A DNA stretch of 64,000 nucleotides from Tissierella praeacuta DSM 18095. GTDB lineage: Bacteria; Bacillota; Clostridia; Tissierellales; Tissierellaceae. The DNA is taken from assembly GCF_900128955.1 (NCBI RefSeq), contig NZ_FQTY01000001.1, forward strand, positions 124,001 through 188,000, read 5' to 3'. Shown here in pieces: positions 27,553 to 36,762 of this stretch (positions are counted from its first letter, which is position 1; the number at the start of each line of letters is the position of its first letter). A model generated the notes under the pieces. It was given only the letters and a program-made list of their open reading frames with translations, had not been told where the DNA came from and made no database searches. Made by a program: the position numbers and the translations under genes.

Positions 27553-27662
27553 GATAAATAAAATTGTTAGTTATTTTACAATTATATGGGTAATAGTATA
27601 AATAAAGATATTATCTATAAGGATATATTATATTTTAAATACATATAATTGGAGGTGCTTAA

Positions 27663-28949
27663 ATGAAAAAAACTAAATCAATTATACTATTAATATTTAT
27701 GGCAATATTAATAGTATCAAGTAATGGATATGCAGATGAAAAAAGAGATGTATATATAGTTCCAATAAAAGGTGAAATTAATAAAGCCACTTATAACTTT
27801 TTAAATCATACCATGAATAAATTGATTAAAGAGGACCCTGCAGCAATAATATTTGAAATAGACACATATGGAGGACTAATTAATGAGGCAGAAAAAATAA
27901 AGTCTCTAATTATGTATTCTCCCATACCAACTATTTCTTATGTAAATAGTAAGGCAGAATCAGCAGGGGTATTAATTACCATTGCTGCAGAAAAAGTTGT
28001 TATGGCAAATTCAGCTACTATAGGATCTGCCGAGACCATACCAAATACAGAAAAAATACTTTCAATGTGGCGAGGTCTTTTGAGGGATACAGCCCAATAT
28101 CGAAATAGGAATTCGGAAGTTATAGAGGCAATGGCAGATAGAGATATTGAGATTGAAGGGTTAGTAGCTAAAGGTAAATTAGTAAACTTAACTTCGTCAG
28201 AGGCAGTTCAGTATGGGATAGCTGACTTAACAACAGATAGCTATTATGAAATGCTTAATTATTTTAATCTAGAAAATGCAAATGTACAAAGAATAGATGA
28301 AAGTCTTCAAATAAAATTAGCTAAATATATATCCAATCCTTATATAAGTAGTTTATTGTTAACTTTAGGCTTTATTGGATTGGTAGTTGAAATATTAACA
28401 CCAGGTTTTGGAATCGGGGGAACAGTTAGTATAATTGGCTTCGGATTATATTTTGGAGGAAATATTTTAGCTGGGAATTCACATTGGACATCATTGGCTT
28501 TATTTGTGACAGGACTAATTTTATTAGTCATAGAGGCAATAGTGCCTGGATTTGGATTCCCCGGAATTAGTGGTATAATATTGGTAATAGTAGGTACTAT
28601 ATTAGCTATGGATTCATTAGGAATAGCAATATTTTCTTTAAGCATAGCCATAATAATAACAACAATAGTTACTATAATATTAATAAAGATGGGCTTTAAA
28701 TCTAAAATGCTCAACAAGATTGTTTTAGATACAGAATATAAAGATGAGAAAGGATATTTATCTGTTGATTCTATGAGTCAATATATGAATAAAAAAGGAA
28801 CTAGTATAACAGAACTTCGCCCTGCTGGGTTTATAGATATAGAAGGAATAAAATTAGATGCATTGTCAGATGGTGGTTTTATTCCAAAAGGTATATCTAT
28901 AGAGGTGGTAAGGGTAGAAGGTTCAAAAATATTTGTTAGGAGGTTGTAA
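27663..28949 (+). CDS. NfeD-family membrane serine protease (YqeZ-like)
   Basis: Membrane protein of 428 residues. A signal peptide occupies residues 1-24. An extracytoplasmic ClpP-class protease domain follows, with candidate nucleophile Ser100 in KAESAGVLI and the SAT motif NSATIGSAE. Four to five membrane helices span about residues 225-345, and a C-terminal OB-fold NfeD domain ends the protein. It is paired with the flotillin-like gene just downstream, the usual arrangement, and the two probably act together in membrane microdomains. The floA Shine-Dalgarno lies inside its last codons. Confidence 0.92.
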   Translation: MKKTKSIILLIFMAILIVSSNGYADEKRDVYIVPIKGEINKATYNFLNHTMNKLIKEDPAAIIFEIDTYGGLINEAEKIKSLIMYSPIPTISYVNSKAESAGVLITIAAEKVVMANSATIGSAETIPNTEKILSMWRGLLRDTAQYRNRNSEVIEAMADRDIEIEGLVAKGKLVNLTSSEAVQYGIADLTTDSYYEMLNYFNLENANVQRIDESLQIKLAKYISNPYISSLLLTLGFIGLVVEILTPGFGIGGTVSIIGFGLYFGGNILAGNSHWTSLALFVTGLILLVIEAIVPGFGFPGISGIILVIVGTILAMDSLGIAIFSLSIAIIITTIVTIILIKMGFKSKMLNKIVLDTEYKDEKGYLSVDSMSQYMNKKGTSITELRPAGFIDIEGIKLDALSDGGFIPKGISIEVVRVEGSKIFVRRL

Positions 28950-28950
28950 T

Positions 28951-29928
28951 ATGCCATATTTACCAATAGGGTTCGCCCTAATCATTATTATCCTTGTAAT
29001 GCTTTTTTTCTCATTCGTACCAGTAGGACTTTGGATTACAGCATTTTTTTCAGGAGTTAAAATTTCTATGTCAACTCTAATAGGAATGAGACTTAGGAGA
29101 GTATCTCCGTCTAGAATAGTAAATCCAATGATAAAGGCAACAAAAGCAGGTTTAGTTATTAGAATAAATGAATTAGAAGCACATTATCTAGCAGGAGGAA
29201 ATGTAAATACCCTAGTAGATGCTTTGATTGCAGCTCAAAGAGCTAATATCCCACTAGAATTTGAAAGAGCAGCAGCAATTGATTTAGCAGGTAGAAATGT
29301 ACTAGAAGCAGTACAAGTATCTGTTAATCCAAAAGTAATTGAAACCCCACAAATTGCAGCAGTAGCTAAGGATGGTATTGAAGTTATAGCTAAAGCAAGA
29401 GTTACTGTTAGAGCTAATATTGAAAGGTTAGTTGGAGGAGCTGGAGAGGAAACCATTATCGCTAGAGTAGGTGAAGGTATTGTAACTACTGTAGGAAGCT
29501 CTAATTCACATAAAGATGTATTGGAAAATCCAGACAGCATATCAAAGACTGTTCTTAATAAAGGGTTGGATTCAGGAACAGCATTTGAAATATTATCTAT
29601 TGATATAGCTGATGTGGACGTTGGTAGAAATATAGGTGCAAAACTATTAATGGAACAAGCAGAAGCTGATAAGAGAATTGCTGAGGCGAAGGCAGAAGAA
29701 AGAAGAGCAATGGCAGTAGCTAAAGAGCAGGAAATGAAGGCTGACGTACAGGCTATGAGGGCTAAAGTAGTAGAAGCAGAGGCAGAAGTGCCGCTAGCGT
29801 TAGCATCAGCTCTTAAAACAGGTAATTTAGGAGTCATGGATTATTATAATATGAGAAATATATTAGCAGATACAGATATGAGAACATCTATATCAAAAAT
29901 AGCCGAAGACGATAAGAAACAGAAATAA
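28951..29928 (+). CDS. floA: Flotillin-like protein FloA
   Basis: Membrane microdomain scaffold of 325 residues. It has an N-terminal membrane helix ([20 protein letters not shown]), an SPFH/PHB domain, and a C-terminal Ala/Glu-rich coiled coil ([19 protein letters not shown]). The ATG at 28951 lies after AGGAGG within the end of nfeD. It belongs to the conserved yqeZ-yqfA pair of Firmicutes. The long reverse-strand open frame inside it is an artefact of the Ala-rich codons. Confidence 0.94.
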   Translation: MPYLPIGFALIIIILVMLFFSFVPVGLWITAFFSGVKISMSTLIGMRLRRVSPSRIVNPMIKATKAGLVIRINELEAHYLAGGNVNTLVDALIAAQRANIPLEFERAAAIDLAGRNVLEAVQVSVNPKVIETPQIAAVAKDGIEVIAKARVTVRANIERLVGGAGEETIIARVGEGIVTTVGSSNSHKDVLENPDSISKTVLNKGLDSGTAFEILSIDIADVDVGRNIGAKLLMEQAEADKRIAEAKAEERRAMAVAKEQEMKADVQAMRAKVVEAEAEVPLALASALKTGNLGVMDYYNMRNILADTDMRTSISKIAEDDKKQK

Positions 29929-29939
29929 GGGGGGATAAT

Positions 29940-30386
29940 ATGCCCGGTCCTTTATTATTTTTTATAATAATAATATTAGTAGATACAATTTTAAAATCAG
30001 TCAAAGATAAACAAAAGATACAAAAAAAACAATCTACAGCTTCTAGACCTTTGGCAGATCTCAAAAAAATATTGGTAGAAGAAATTGAAAAAGAAAAGCA
30101 GAGAGAAATAACAAAAAGACAAGAAAATTCTGTTCAGAGAAAAAAATATCCTTCTAATGACAAGAAATCAAAGAATATTAATGAAGAAACAAAAGAAAAA
30201 GACTTATCATGGGAAATAATAAAAGAAGAAAAACCTATAAAACAAAATAAAAATATGGATATATCAGTAAAAAATGAAAAAGAAAATCAAGAAAGAGATT
30301 TAAGAAAAGATGTGTTAAGGGGAATAATATTTTCCGAGATACTATCAGAACCAAAGAGTTTACAAAATCAAAAAAGAAGTCTGTAA
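29940..30386 (+). CDS. N-terminally anchored, Lys/Glu-rich hypothetical protein
   Basis: Protein of 148 residues with one N-terminal hydrophobic helix (LLFFIIIILVDTIL). The rest is a hydrophilic, low-complexity tail dominated by Lys, Glu and Asn and predicted to be coiled or disordered. The final segment LRKDVLRGIIFSEIL looks like an amphipathic helix and may be the conserved part. It begins 11 bases after floA, so it belongs with the NfeD-FloA pair and could be a cytoplasmic partner. I recognise no family. Its last codons overlap a long terminator stem. Confidence 0.65.
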   Translation: MPGPLLFFIIIILVDTILKSVKDKQKIQKKQSTASRPLADLKKILVEEIEKEKQREITKRQENSVQRKKYPSNDKKSKNINEETKEKDLSWEIIKEEKPIKQNKNMDISVKNEKENQERDLRKDVLRGIIFSEILSEPKSLQNQKRSL

Positions 30387-30410
30387 AATTTACAGACTTC
30401 TTTTTTGATT
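30366..30410 (+). terminator. Long-stem intrinsic terminator overlapping the upstream stop codon
   Basis: Perfect 22-bp inverted repeat 30366-30387 with 30389-30410, containing AAAGAAGTCTGTAAA and a run of six T in the right arm. The left arm covers the last six codons and stop of the preceding gene. It separates the floA unit from yqfC. Confidence 0.9.
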
Positions 30411-30411
30411 G

Positions 30412-30440
30412 GAATAGTACCTATATTTTGGGCATAGAAT
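30412..30440 (+). promoter_or_regulatory. Candidate sigma-E promoter for yqfC-yqfD
   Basis: GAATAGT at 30412-30418, 14 bases, then CATAGAAT at 30433-30440, close to the mother-cell sigma-E consensus. It starts two bases after the terminator. Bacillus yqfCD is sigma-E dependent. The expected start point would leave an unusually short leader before the ATG at 30458, which lowers confidence. Confidence 0.4.
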
Positions 30441-30457
30441 TAATTGGAGGGATGAGG

Positions 30458-30736
30458 ATGAAACGACAGATAGAAAATGTAAAATACAATATTTCAGAAG
30501 CTTTAGAATTGCCTATAGATATTATGATGGATTTACCAAGATTAACCCTTATAGGAAATGTTGAAGTTTCATTGTTAAATCACAAAGGAATCATAGAATA
30601 TACAAAAGAAGTAATTAGAATAAATACAAAGGTGGGAATCTTTAAAATAACAGGAGAAGAGTTAGAGATAAAAACCATACTTTCTGAAGAAATTATTATT
30701 GTTGGATTAATAAATGATATAGAAATAATAAGCTAG
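30458..30736 (+). CDS. yqfC: Sporulation protein YqfC
   Basis: Small protein of 92 residues from the YabP/YqfC family, conserved only in endospore formers and made in the mother cell. It shows the family pattern LELPIDIMMDLPRLTLIGNVEVSLLNH, here cited in parts: ELPIDIMMDLPRLTLIG and the following NHKGIIEYT. The ATG at 30458 is preferred because GGAGGG lies at good spacing; the ATG at 30452 is too close. It is 11 bases upstream of yqfD, its usual partner. Confidence 0.92.
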   Translation: MKRQIENVKYNISEALELPIDIMMDLPRLTLIGNVEVSLLNHKGIIEYTKEVIRINTKVGIFKITGEELEIKTILSEEIIIVGLINDIEIIS

Positions 30737-30747
30737 GGAGTGTTGTT

Positions 30748-31950
30748 ATGCTAGCTATAAAAATATGGAATTATTTTAGAGGATATGTTATTATTAGGGT
30801 TGAGGGTCTAACTTTGGAAAGATTGTTAAATTTAGCCGCAAATTATAATATATATCTATGGGATATAAAAAGATATAGTAATATTGTTATTGAGATGAAA
30901 TCTACAACAAAAGGATTTAAAGAACTTAGGGATATAGTAAAGAAAGTTGGATGTAGAATAGAGATAAAAGAAAAAATTGGATTTCCTTTTATAATACTGA
31001 AATTAAGAGAAAGAAAAATGTTATTAGCAGGATTTTTATTATTTTTATCAATGATTTTTGTATTAACATCAACTATTTGGAAGATAGAAATAATAGGAAA
31101 TGAACAAACTCCAAAAGAAGAGATAAATTCCTTACTAAAGGATAATAATATATTTATTGGCAAACTTAAATTTAATATAAATAAAGAATCCATAAAAGAT
31201 ATTTTAATAGATAACTATGATTACTTTTCATTTATTTCGGTAAATATAAAGGGAACAAAGTTAATTATAGAAATTAGAGAACAGGATTTGCCACCAGAAA
31301 AGATAGATAAATCCTATCCATGTCATGTAGTAGCAAAGAAAAAGGGTGTAATAGTTAAGGTGATTCCTAAAAACGGAAAGGCAATTGTAGAGAAAGGTCA
31401 AGTAGTTAATGAAGGAGAAATCCTAATTACGGGTATACTAAACAATGAAAACACTCAAGAAAACATATTAGTTCATGCAGAAGGGGAAGTATTTGCTTTA
31501 ACAAGATATAGTAGTATTATTAAAGAGCCTATAATAAAAAATGAAGAAACTTACACAGGAAAAGTTTATAAGCAAAGAGGAATAAAAATTAAAGATAAAG
31601 GCATTATTTTCATGAAAGGTAACATTCCTTTTTCTAATTATAAGGAATTTGAAGTAGAAAAAGATTTAATTACTCTTGGAAAATTGGGTATAGAATTTCC
31701 TATTAAAAAAGTTGATCATGAATATAAGGAAGTAGAAACAAAAGAAATAAAGCAAAATATAGACTTTCTGAAACAATCTACTCAAATTAAAGCAGTAAAA
31801 GAAATAAATAAGGAATTATCAAAAGATGCACAGATACAATCAAAAAATACTAGATATCAAATAGAGGAGAACATATTGATAACACAAGTTGTGGTTGAAA
31901 CTATAGAAAACATAGGAAGAAAACAAATAATTGGAAATAGGGAGGATTAA
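30748..31950 (+). CDS. yqfD: Sporulation protein YqfD
   Basis: Membrane protein of 400 residues needed for efficient sporulation in Bacillus. An N-terminal cytoplasmic domain (residues 1-90) is followed by one membrane helix (MLLAGFLLFLSMIFVLTSTI, about 91-110). A large extracytoplasmic region with a FtsQ/POTRA-like start (KIEIIGNEQTPKEEI) follows. GGGAGTG precedes the ATG. It forms an operon with yqfC and runs directly into phoH, two bases later. Confidence 0.92.
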   Translation: MLAIKIWNYFRGYVIIRVEGLTLERLLNLAANYNIYLWDIKRYSNIVIEMKSTTKGFKELRDIVKKVGCRIEIKEKIGFPFIILKLRERKMLLAGFLLFLSMIFVLTSTIWKIEIIGNEQTPKEEINSLLKDNNIFIGKLKFNINKESIKDILIDNYDYFSFISVNIKGTKLIIEIREQDLPPEKIDKSYPCHVVAKKKGVIVKVIPKNGKAIVEKGQVVNEGEILITGILNNENTQENILVHAEGEVFALTRYSSIIKEPIIKNEETYTGKVYKQRGIKIKDKGIIFMKGNIPFSNYKEFEVEKDLITLGKLGIEFPIKKVDHEYKEVETKEIKQNIDFLKQSTQIKAVKEINKELSKDAQIQSKNTRYQIEENILITQVVVETIENIGRKQIIGNRED

Positions 31951-31952
31951 AT

Positions 31953-32924
31953 TTGCCAAACAATATAGAAGAAAATAGCATAATAATAGAAAATCACGAG
32001 ATTATTAGAGAAATATTTGGAGAACTTGATGAGAATATTAATATAATTAAAGAAGAACTAGGTATTAATATTGCTATTAGAGATGATAAAATAAAATTAT
32101 ATGGTAATAAGGTATCTATAGACTTAGGAGAAAAACTGATTTATAATTTAATAGATATAGTAAAAGAACAAGGTAAACTAGATGAACATAATTTAAGATA
32201 TTCCATAAAGCTTTTGCTTGAGGGACAAAAAGAATATGTAAAAGAGCTACTTAAGGAAGTAATTTGTGTAACATCCTCAGGAAAAAGTATTAAACCTAAA
32301 ACATTAGGTCAAAAAAGATATTTAGATTCCATAAGAAAAAATGATATAGTTTTTGGTATTGGACCTGCAGGTACTGGGAAAACTTATTTAGCTATGGCTA
32401 TGGCAGTTCAATCATTTAAAAACAAAGAGGTAAATAGGATAATTCTTACAAGACCAGCAGTTGAAGCAGGAGAGAGTTTAGGGTTTTTGCCGGGAGATTT
32501 ACAGGAGAAAGTTGATCCATATCTTAGACCAATTTATGATGCTTTATTTGACATACTAGGAGCTGAATCCTATGCAAAATATATGGAAAAAGGTTTAATA
32601 GAAGTGGCACCATTAGCTTATATGAGAGGTCGAACCCTAGATTCTTCCTATGTAATATTGGATGAAGCACAGAACACTACTAATGAGCAAATGAAAATGT
32701 TTCTAACTAGACTCGGATTTGGTTCAAAAGCAATAATTACAGGTGATATAACTCAAATTGATCTTTCTAAGGGAAAGGAATCTGGTTTAAAAACAATATC
32801 AAATATATTAAAGGATGTAAATGGTATAGACTTTATATATCTTTCAAAAAATGATATAGTTAGGCATCCTTTAGTTCAAAGAATAATTGAAGCATATGAT
32901 AAATACGAAAATACAAATATATAA
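31953..32924 (+). CDS. PhoH-like ATPase (PhoL/YbeZ)
   Basis: Cytoplasmic P-loop NTPase linked to ribosome and RNA metabolism. The Walker A motif is GPAGTGKT (near residue 135) and the Walker B region is VILDEAQNTT, with sensor ITGDITQIDL. The length of 323 residues is typical. The start is TTG at 31953, behind GGGAGGA. The conserved neighbour YbeY, an rRNA-maturation nuclease, lies downstream, which supports an RNA-related role. Confidence 0.94.
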   Translation: MPNNIEENSIIIENHEIIREIFGELDENINIIKEELGINIAIRDDKIKLYGNKVSIDLGEKLIYNLIDIVKEQGKLDEHNLRYSIKLLLEGQKEYVKELLKEVICVTSSGKSIKPKTLGQKRYLDSIRKNDIVFGIGPAGTGKTYLAMAMAVQSFKNKEVNRIILTRPAVEAGESLGFLPGDLQEKVDPYLRPIYDALFDILGAESYAKYMEKGLIEVAPLAYMRGRTLDSSYVILDEAQNTTNEQMKMFLTRLGFGSKAIITGDITQIDLSKGKESGLKTISNILKDVNGIDFIYLSKNDIVRHPLVQRIIEAYDKYENTNI

Positions 32925-32977
32925 ATCTATGAATAATAAAGAGTTTTACCAGTAAAATCGAAGATTGTATATTGGCT

Positions 32978-33011
32978 ATTGCTTGTACATTTTACAGCAA
33001 TCCTTTTTTTT
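32978..33011 (+). terminator. Imperfect-stem intrinsic terminator after phoH
   Basis: ATTGCTTGTA pairs with TACAGCAAT with one bulged base and is followed by eight T. The spacer from here to ybeY also holds two copies of TTTATAAAT 15 bases apart (33073 and 33088). Confidence 0.65.
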
Positions 33012-33164
33012 ATAGTGAATAGAAAAGTTCTATTTTAATTTATTATAAAAAAGAACTTTCTCTGTAAGTAAGTTTATAAATGGGTATTTTATAAATAAAG
33101 ACTATAAATTGTTGGACAAGATTAAATATAGATAGAAGAAATGGGAAATCGGAGGAATAAAATA

Positions 33165-33629
33165 ATGGATATATATATAGATAATAGGCAGGATAAAGTT
33201 CAGATTGAAGAAGAAATCAATATAATAATTGAAAAGGTAGCTAGAGAAGTATTAAGTCTTGAAAATATGTCTTTAGATTATGAAATTAGTGTATCTTTTG
33301 TAGATAATAGAGAAATAAGAGAATTAAATAAAGAATATAGAGGAGTAGATAAGGATACAGATGTATTGTCCTTTCCCATAGATGATGAATTTGATTTAGA
33401 AGGTCCAATATTATTAGGAGATATAATTATATCTCTTGAAAAAGCTCTAGAACAATCAAAAGATTTTGGACATTCATTGTATAGAGAAGTAGCATATTTA
33501 ACAGCTCATTCAATTTTTCATTTATTAGGATATGACCATATGGAGGAAGATGAAAAAAATATAATGAGAGAAAAAGAAAAAGAAATAATGAAGAAATTAA
33601 GGATTTTTAAAGATAATAAAGGAGAGTAA
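33165..33629 (+). CDS. ybeY: Endoribonuclease YbeY (rRNA maturation factor)
   Basis: Zinc metalloendoribonuclease that processes the 16S rRNA 3' end and takes part in ribosome quality control. The metal motif H-x3-H-x5-H is intact at His115, His119 and His125 ([11 protein letters not shown]). The upstream signature DVLSFP is present. The length of 154 residues follows from the ATG at 33165, which sits behind GGAGGAATAAAATA; an in-frame ATG at 33141 lacks a ribosome site. It heads the run to dgkA, cdd, era and recO. Confidence 0.95.
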   Translation: MDIYIDNRQDKVQIEEEINIIIEKVAREVLSLENMSLDYEISVSFVDNREIRELNKEYRGVDKDTDVLSFPIDDEFDLEGPILLGDIIISLEKALEQSKDFGHSLYREVAYLTAHSIFHLLGYDHMEEDEKNIMREKEKEIMKKLRIFKDNKGE

Positions 33630-33633
33630 TATA

Positions 33634-34338
33634 ATGAGAAAAAAGACTCTCATTGATAGTTTTAACTATGCAGTATCTGGTATTATAATAGCATTAAAGA
33701 CTGAAAAAAATATGAGGATACATTATTTAATTGCTATTGGAGTTATAATATTAAGTCTTTTCTTTGACTTCTCAAGGACAGAATTTTTACTTCTTTTATT
33801 TTCAATATCTTTAGTAGTAGTGGCAGAAATGGTCAATACTGCTTTGGAAAGAGTAATAGATTTAATTACACAGGATTATCACCCATTAGCAAGATTAGTA
33901 AAGGATGTAGCTGCTGGTGCAGTTCTTATTGCAGCTATAAATTCTGTAGTGGTAGGATATCTTTTATTTTTTGATAGATTAAATTCTAGCACAGATATAT
34001 TATTTTCAAAAATTAGAGGCTCACCTATTCATTTAACATTTGTAGCTCTATTGGTTGTAATATTGCTAACTATAGGATTGAAGGCAAAGTTTTATAAAGG
34101 AAGAGGCACACATTTTCAAGGTGGAACAGTAAGTGGTCATGCTGCTATATCGTTTTGTATAGCTACTATAATAGCATTCCTAGCTCATAATATGTTAGTA
34201 ACGACCTTGGTTTACAGTTTAGCTATTCTTGTTGGAGAAAGTAGGATAGAAGGCAAGATTCATACTCTTACGGAAGTGTTATTAGGGGCTATAGTAGGAA
34301 CAATAGTAGGAATTTTAGTATTTCAAATCATAGGATAA
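33634..34338 (+). CDS. Diacylglycerol/undecaprenol kinase fused to a PAP2-like phosphatase domain
   Basis: Polytopic membrane protein with two domains. Residues 1-115 are a DgkA-type kinase with the signature AEMVNTALERVIDLI (65-79). Residues 130-234 are a PAP2-type phosphatase domain with VSGHAA (166-171) and SRIEGKIH (203-210), which correspond to the phosphate-binding and catalytic histidine motifs. In Gram-positives the kinase makes undecaprenyl phosphate from undecaprenol, and PAP2 enzymes remove a phosphate from lipid pyrophosphates. The fusion would unite both routes to the cell-wall lipid carrier. The first PAP2 motif is weak (KAKFYKGRG). Confidence 0.88.
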   Translation: MRKKTLIDSFNYAVSGIIIALKTEKNMRIHYLIAIGVIILSLFFDFSRTEFLLLLFSISLVVVAEMVNTALERVIDLITQDYHPLARLVKDVAAGAVLIAAINSVVVGYLLFFDRLNSSTDILFSKIRGSPIHLTFVALLVVILLTIGLKAKFYKGRGTHFQGGTVSGHAAISFCIATIIAFLAHNMLVTTLVYSLAILVGESRIEGKIHTLTEVLLGAIVGTIVGILVFQIIG

Positions 34339-34349
34339 GGGGGAAAAAA

Positions 34350-35402
34350 ATGAAACTTAAATTTAAAATTATTTTAGTTGCAATTTTTGTAGCATTATTA
34401 TCTAGTAGTTGTAAAAAAGAAAAAATAGAAGAACCAGTTGCAGTAGAAAATCCTAAAGAGGAAGAAAAAGTAGATGAAGATGATTTAGCAGAAGAGGTTC
34501 CAGTAAAGATAGAAATACCTTCTCCTTTAAGTGGAATATATGCAGCAGAAGAAAAGGTGAATAGAAGACCAGTAGCTATTATGTTTGATAACCATCATGG
34601 TGCTAGATGGCAAGCTGGATTAAAGGATGCTGAAATAGTCTATGAATTTTTAGTTGAGGCTCCTTATACGAGATATATGGGTATATATTTAATAAATGAT
34701 CCGGCTTCTATAGGACCCATTAGATCAGCTAGACCATATTTTATAACAACTGCATTAGAATATGATGCTGTTTATGCCCATGTGGGAGGGAGTGAGCAGG
34801 CTAAATCTGATATTAAAACATTAAAAATAGCCGATATTGATGGATTGACTAGCTCTAATAAAGTGTTTTGGAGAAAAAAACATAAAAAAATGCCACATAA
34901 TCTTTATTCTAGTATGGAAGTTCTAAGAACTACCCAAGAAGAGAGAAAATATAAAATGGCTGGAGAATATACCTCATTTAAATTTAGAGAAGATGATTTA
35001 GATATAGATGGGGATATGGCCAATAAAATTATAATAGACTATAGAAAAAATAATAATACTGAGTATAATTATGATAATGAAAAGAAAAATTATACTAGAA
35101 AAAAAGATGGTAAGCTACATATAGATGAAGTAGATGAAACTCCAATTGTGGCTAAGAATATAATAATTCAAAAGGCAAAGACTAAAGTATTAGATAAAGA
35201 TGGCAGACTAGAAATTCAATTAGTAGGTGAAGGGCAAGGAAAATATATAACAAATGGTAAGACTATAGATATAAAATGGGTAAAAAAATCAAGAAAGGAT
35301 AAAACTAAATACTATAATCTAGAAGGAAAAGAAATAATTCTTAACCCAGGGGTAACATGGATTCAAGTAGTAGAACCAACAACTAATATTACTATAGAGT
35401 AA
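34350..35402 (+). CDS. DUF3048 lipoprotein (YerB-like)
   Basis: Secreted lipoprotein of 350 residues. A signal peptide ends in the lipobox LSSSC with the modified cysteine at residue 21. An acidic linker leads into the DUF3048 N-terminal domain (RRPVAIMFDNHHGARWQAGL, then IGPIRSARPYF) and the C-terminal DUF3048 domain ending TWIQVVEP. The molecular function is unknown; Bacillus YerB is a membrane lipoprotein. It lies between the lipid kinase and cytidine deaminase. GGGGGAA precedes the ATG. Confidence 0.9.
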   Translation: MKLKFKIILVAIFVALLSSSCKKEKIEEPVAVENPKEEEKVDEDDLAEEVPVKIEIPSPLSGIYAAEEKVNRRPVAIMFDNHHGARWQAGLKDAEIVYEFLVEAPYTRYMGIYLINDPASIGPIRSARPYFITTALEYDAVYAHVGGSEQAKSDIKTLKIADIDGLTSSNKVFWRKKHKKMPHNLYSSMEVLRTTQEERKYKMAGEYTSFKFREDDLDIDGDMANKIIIDYRKNNNTEYNYDNEKKNYTRKKDGKLHIDEVDETPIVAKNIIIQKAKTKVLDKDGRLEIQLVGEGQGKYITNGKTIDIKWVKKSRKDKTKYYNLEGKEIILNPGVTWIQVVEPTTNITIE

Positions 35403-35452
35403 AAATTATGGTGCATATTTAAATATAAGTTGATTTTAAGAGGAGGTATTTT

Positions 35453-35872
35453 GTGGATATAAAAAGATTAATTAGAAAGGCTTTAGAAGCACAAAAAAAA
35501 GCATATGTACCCTATTCTAATTTCCATGTTGGTGCAGCATTAATTACAGAAGATGGTGAAGTTTTTACTGGATGCAATATAGAAATATCATCTTACTCAC
35601 CTACATTATGTGCAGAAAGAACTGCTATCTTTAAAGCAGTATCAGAAGGGCATAAAAAGATTAAAGCTATAGCAATAGTAGGAGATGCAAATTTCACTTA
35701 TCCTTGCGGAGTTTGTAGGCAAGTCATTAGAGAGTTCGGGAAAGATGCTATTATAATTATAGCTAATTCAGAAGACGAATATAGAGAGTATAAGCTAGAT
35801 GAATTATTACCACATAGTTTTGGACCAGAGGATTTAGAAGACGGAAATACTAGGGGTGGAGAAAATGTATAA
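35453..35872 (+). CDS. cdd: Cytidine deaminase
   Basis: Zinc enzyme that converts cytidine and deoxycytidine to uridine forms in pyrimidine salvage. The active site CAE (Cys53, Glu55) and the zinc pair PCGVC (Cys85, Cys88) are intact. The length of 139 residues matches the homotetrameric class. The start is GTG at 35453 after AGGAGG. Its end overlaps the start of era by 8 bases, the conserved cdd-era order. Confidence 0.96.
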   Translation: MDIKRLIRKALEAQKKAYVPYSNFHVGAALITEDGEVFTGCNIEISSYSPTLCAERTAIFKAVSEGHKKIKAIAIVGDANFTYPCGVCRQVIREFGKDAIIIIANSEDEYREYKLDELLPHSFGPEDLEDGNTRGGENV

Positions 35873-36749
35873 ATCAGGATTTGTAACAGTAATAGGAAGA
35901 CCGAATGTAGGAAAATCAACATTATTAAATCAAGTAATCGGTGAAAAAATATCTATAATATCAGACAAACCTCAGACTACAAGAAATAAAATTCAACTTG
36001 TATATACAGAAGAAAATAGTCAGATAGTTTTCTTAGATACACCAGGAATACAGATGCCTAAAAACAAACTTGGTGAATATATGTTAAAAATTTCAAAAAG
36101 TACCTTAGAAGAAGTAGATGTTGTTACTTTTATGGTGGACAATAGTATGGAAACTGGTTCTATGGACAATCTTATTATAGAGGATTTAAAATATATATCT
36201 ACTCCTATAGTATTGCTAATAAATAAAACTGATAAACTTAATGAAGAAGAAATACTGCAGTTAATAGATAAATATGATAAAATGAATATGTTTGAAGAAA
36301 TAATACCTATATCTGCAATAAATAACACTAATATAGATAAATATATTGAAGTGTTAAAAAGAATCATACCAGAAGGACCCCAATATTTTCCCGATGATAT
36401 GATAACAGACCAACCTGAGAGATTTATTATAGCCGAAATAATAAGAGAAAAAGCTCTTTTAAGTTTAGAGGAAGAAGTGCCCCATGGAATTTATGTAGAA
36501 ATAGATGGTATAAAAGAAAGGGAGAATAAAAATATTGTAGATGTATTTGCAAATATTTATTGTGAAAAGGATTCTCATAAAGGAATAGTAATAGGCAAGA
36601 ATGGTACTAAGTTAAAAGAAATAGGACAAAATGCAAGAGTAGATATAGAGGCTTTATTAGGGAGCAGAGTAAATCTTCAACTTTGGGTTAAAGTAGAAAA
36701 GAATTGGAGAGAAAGAGACAATAAAGTAAAATATTTTGGTTATAAATAA
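35865..36749 (+). CDS. era: GTPase Era
   Basis: Essential ribosome-assembly GTPase binding the 3' end of 16S rRNA. G1 is GRPNVGKS (residues 11-18), G3 is DTPG and G4 is NKTD. A C-terminal KH domain has GKNGTKLKEIGQNAR. The length is 294 residues from the ATG at 35865, which follows GGGGTGGAG; the in-frame GTG at 35856 overlaps that site. It is translationally coupled to cdd, with recO next. Confidence 0.96.
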   Translation: MYKSGFVTVIGRPNVGKSTLLNQVIGEKISIISDKPQTTRNKIQLVYTEENSQIVFLDTPGIQMPKNKLGEYMLKISKSTLEEVDVVTFMVDNSMETGSMDNLIIEDLKYISTPIVLLINKTDKLNEEEILQLIDKYDKMNMFEEIIPISAINNTNIDKYIEVLKRIIPEGPQYFPDDMITDQPERFIIAEIIREKALLSLEEEVPHGIYVEIDGIKERENKNIVDVFANIYCEKDSHKGIVIGKNGTKLKEIGQNARVDIEALLGSRVNLQLWVKVEKNWRERDNKVKYFGYK

Positions 36750-36762
36750 CTAGGGGAATTTT

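Noticed and set aside
29235-29837. 200-residue open frame on the reverse strand inside floA
   Set aside because: It mirrors the Ala/Glu-rich coiled coil of floA, has no ribosome site and a low-complexity Ser/Ala composition.
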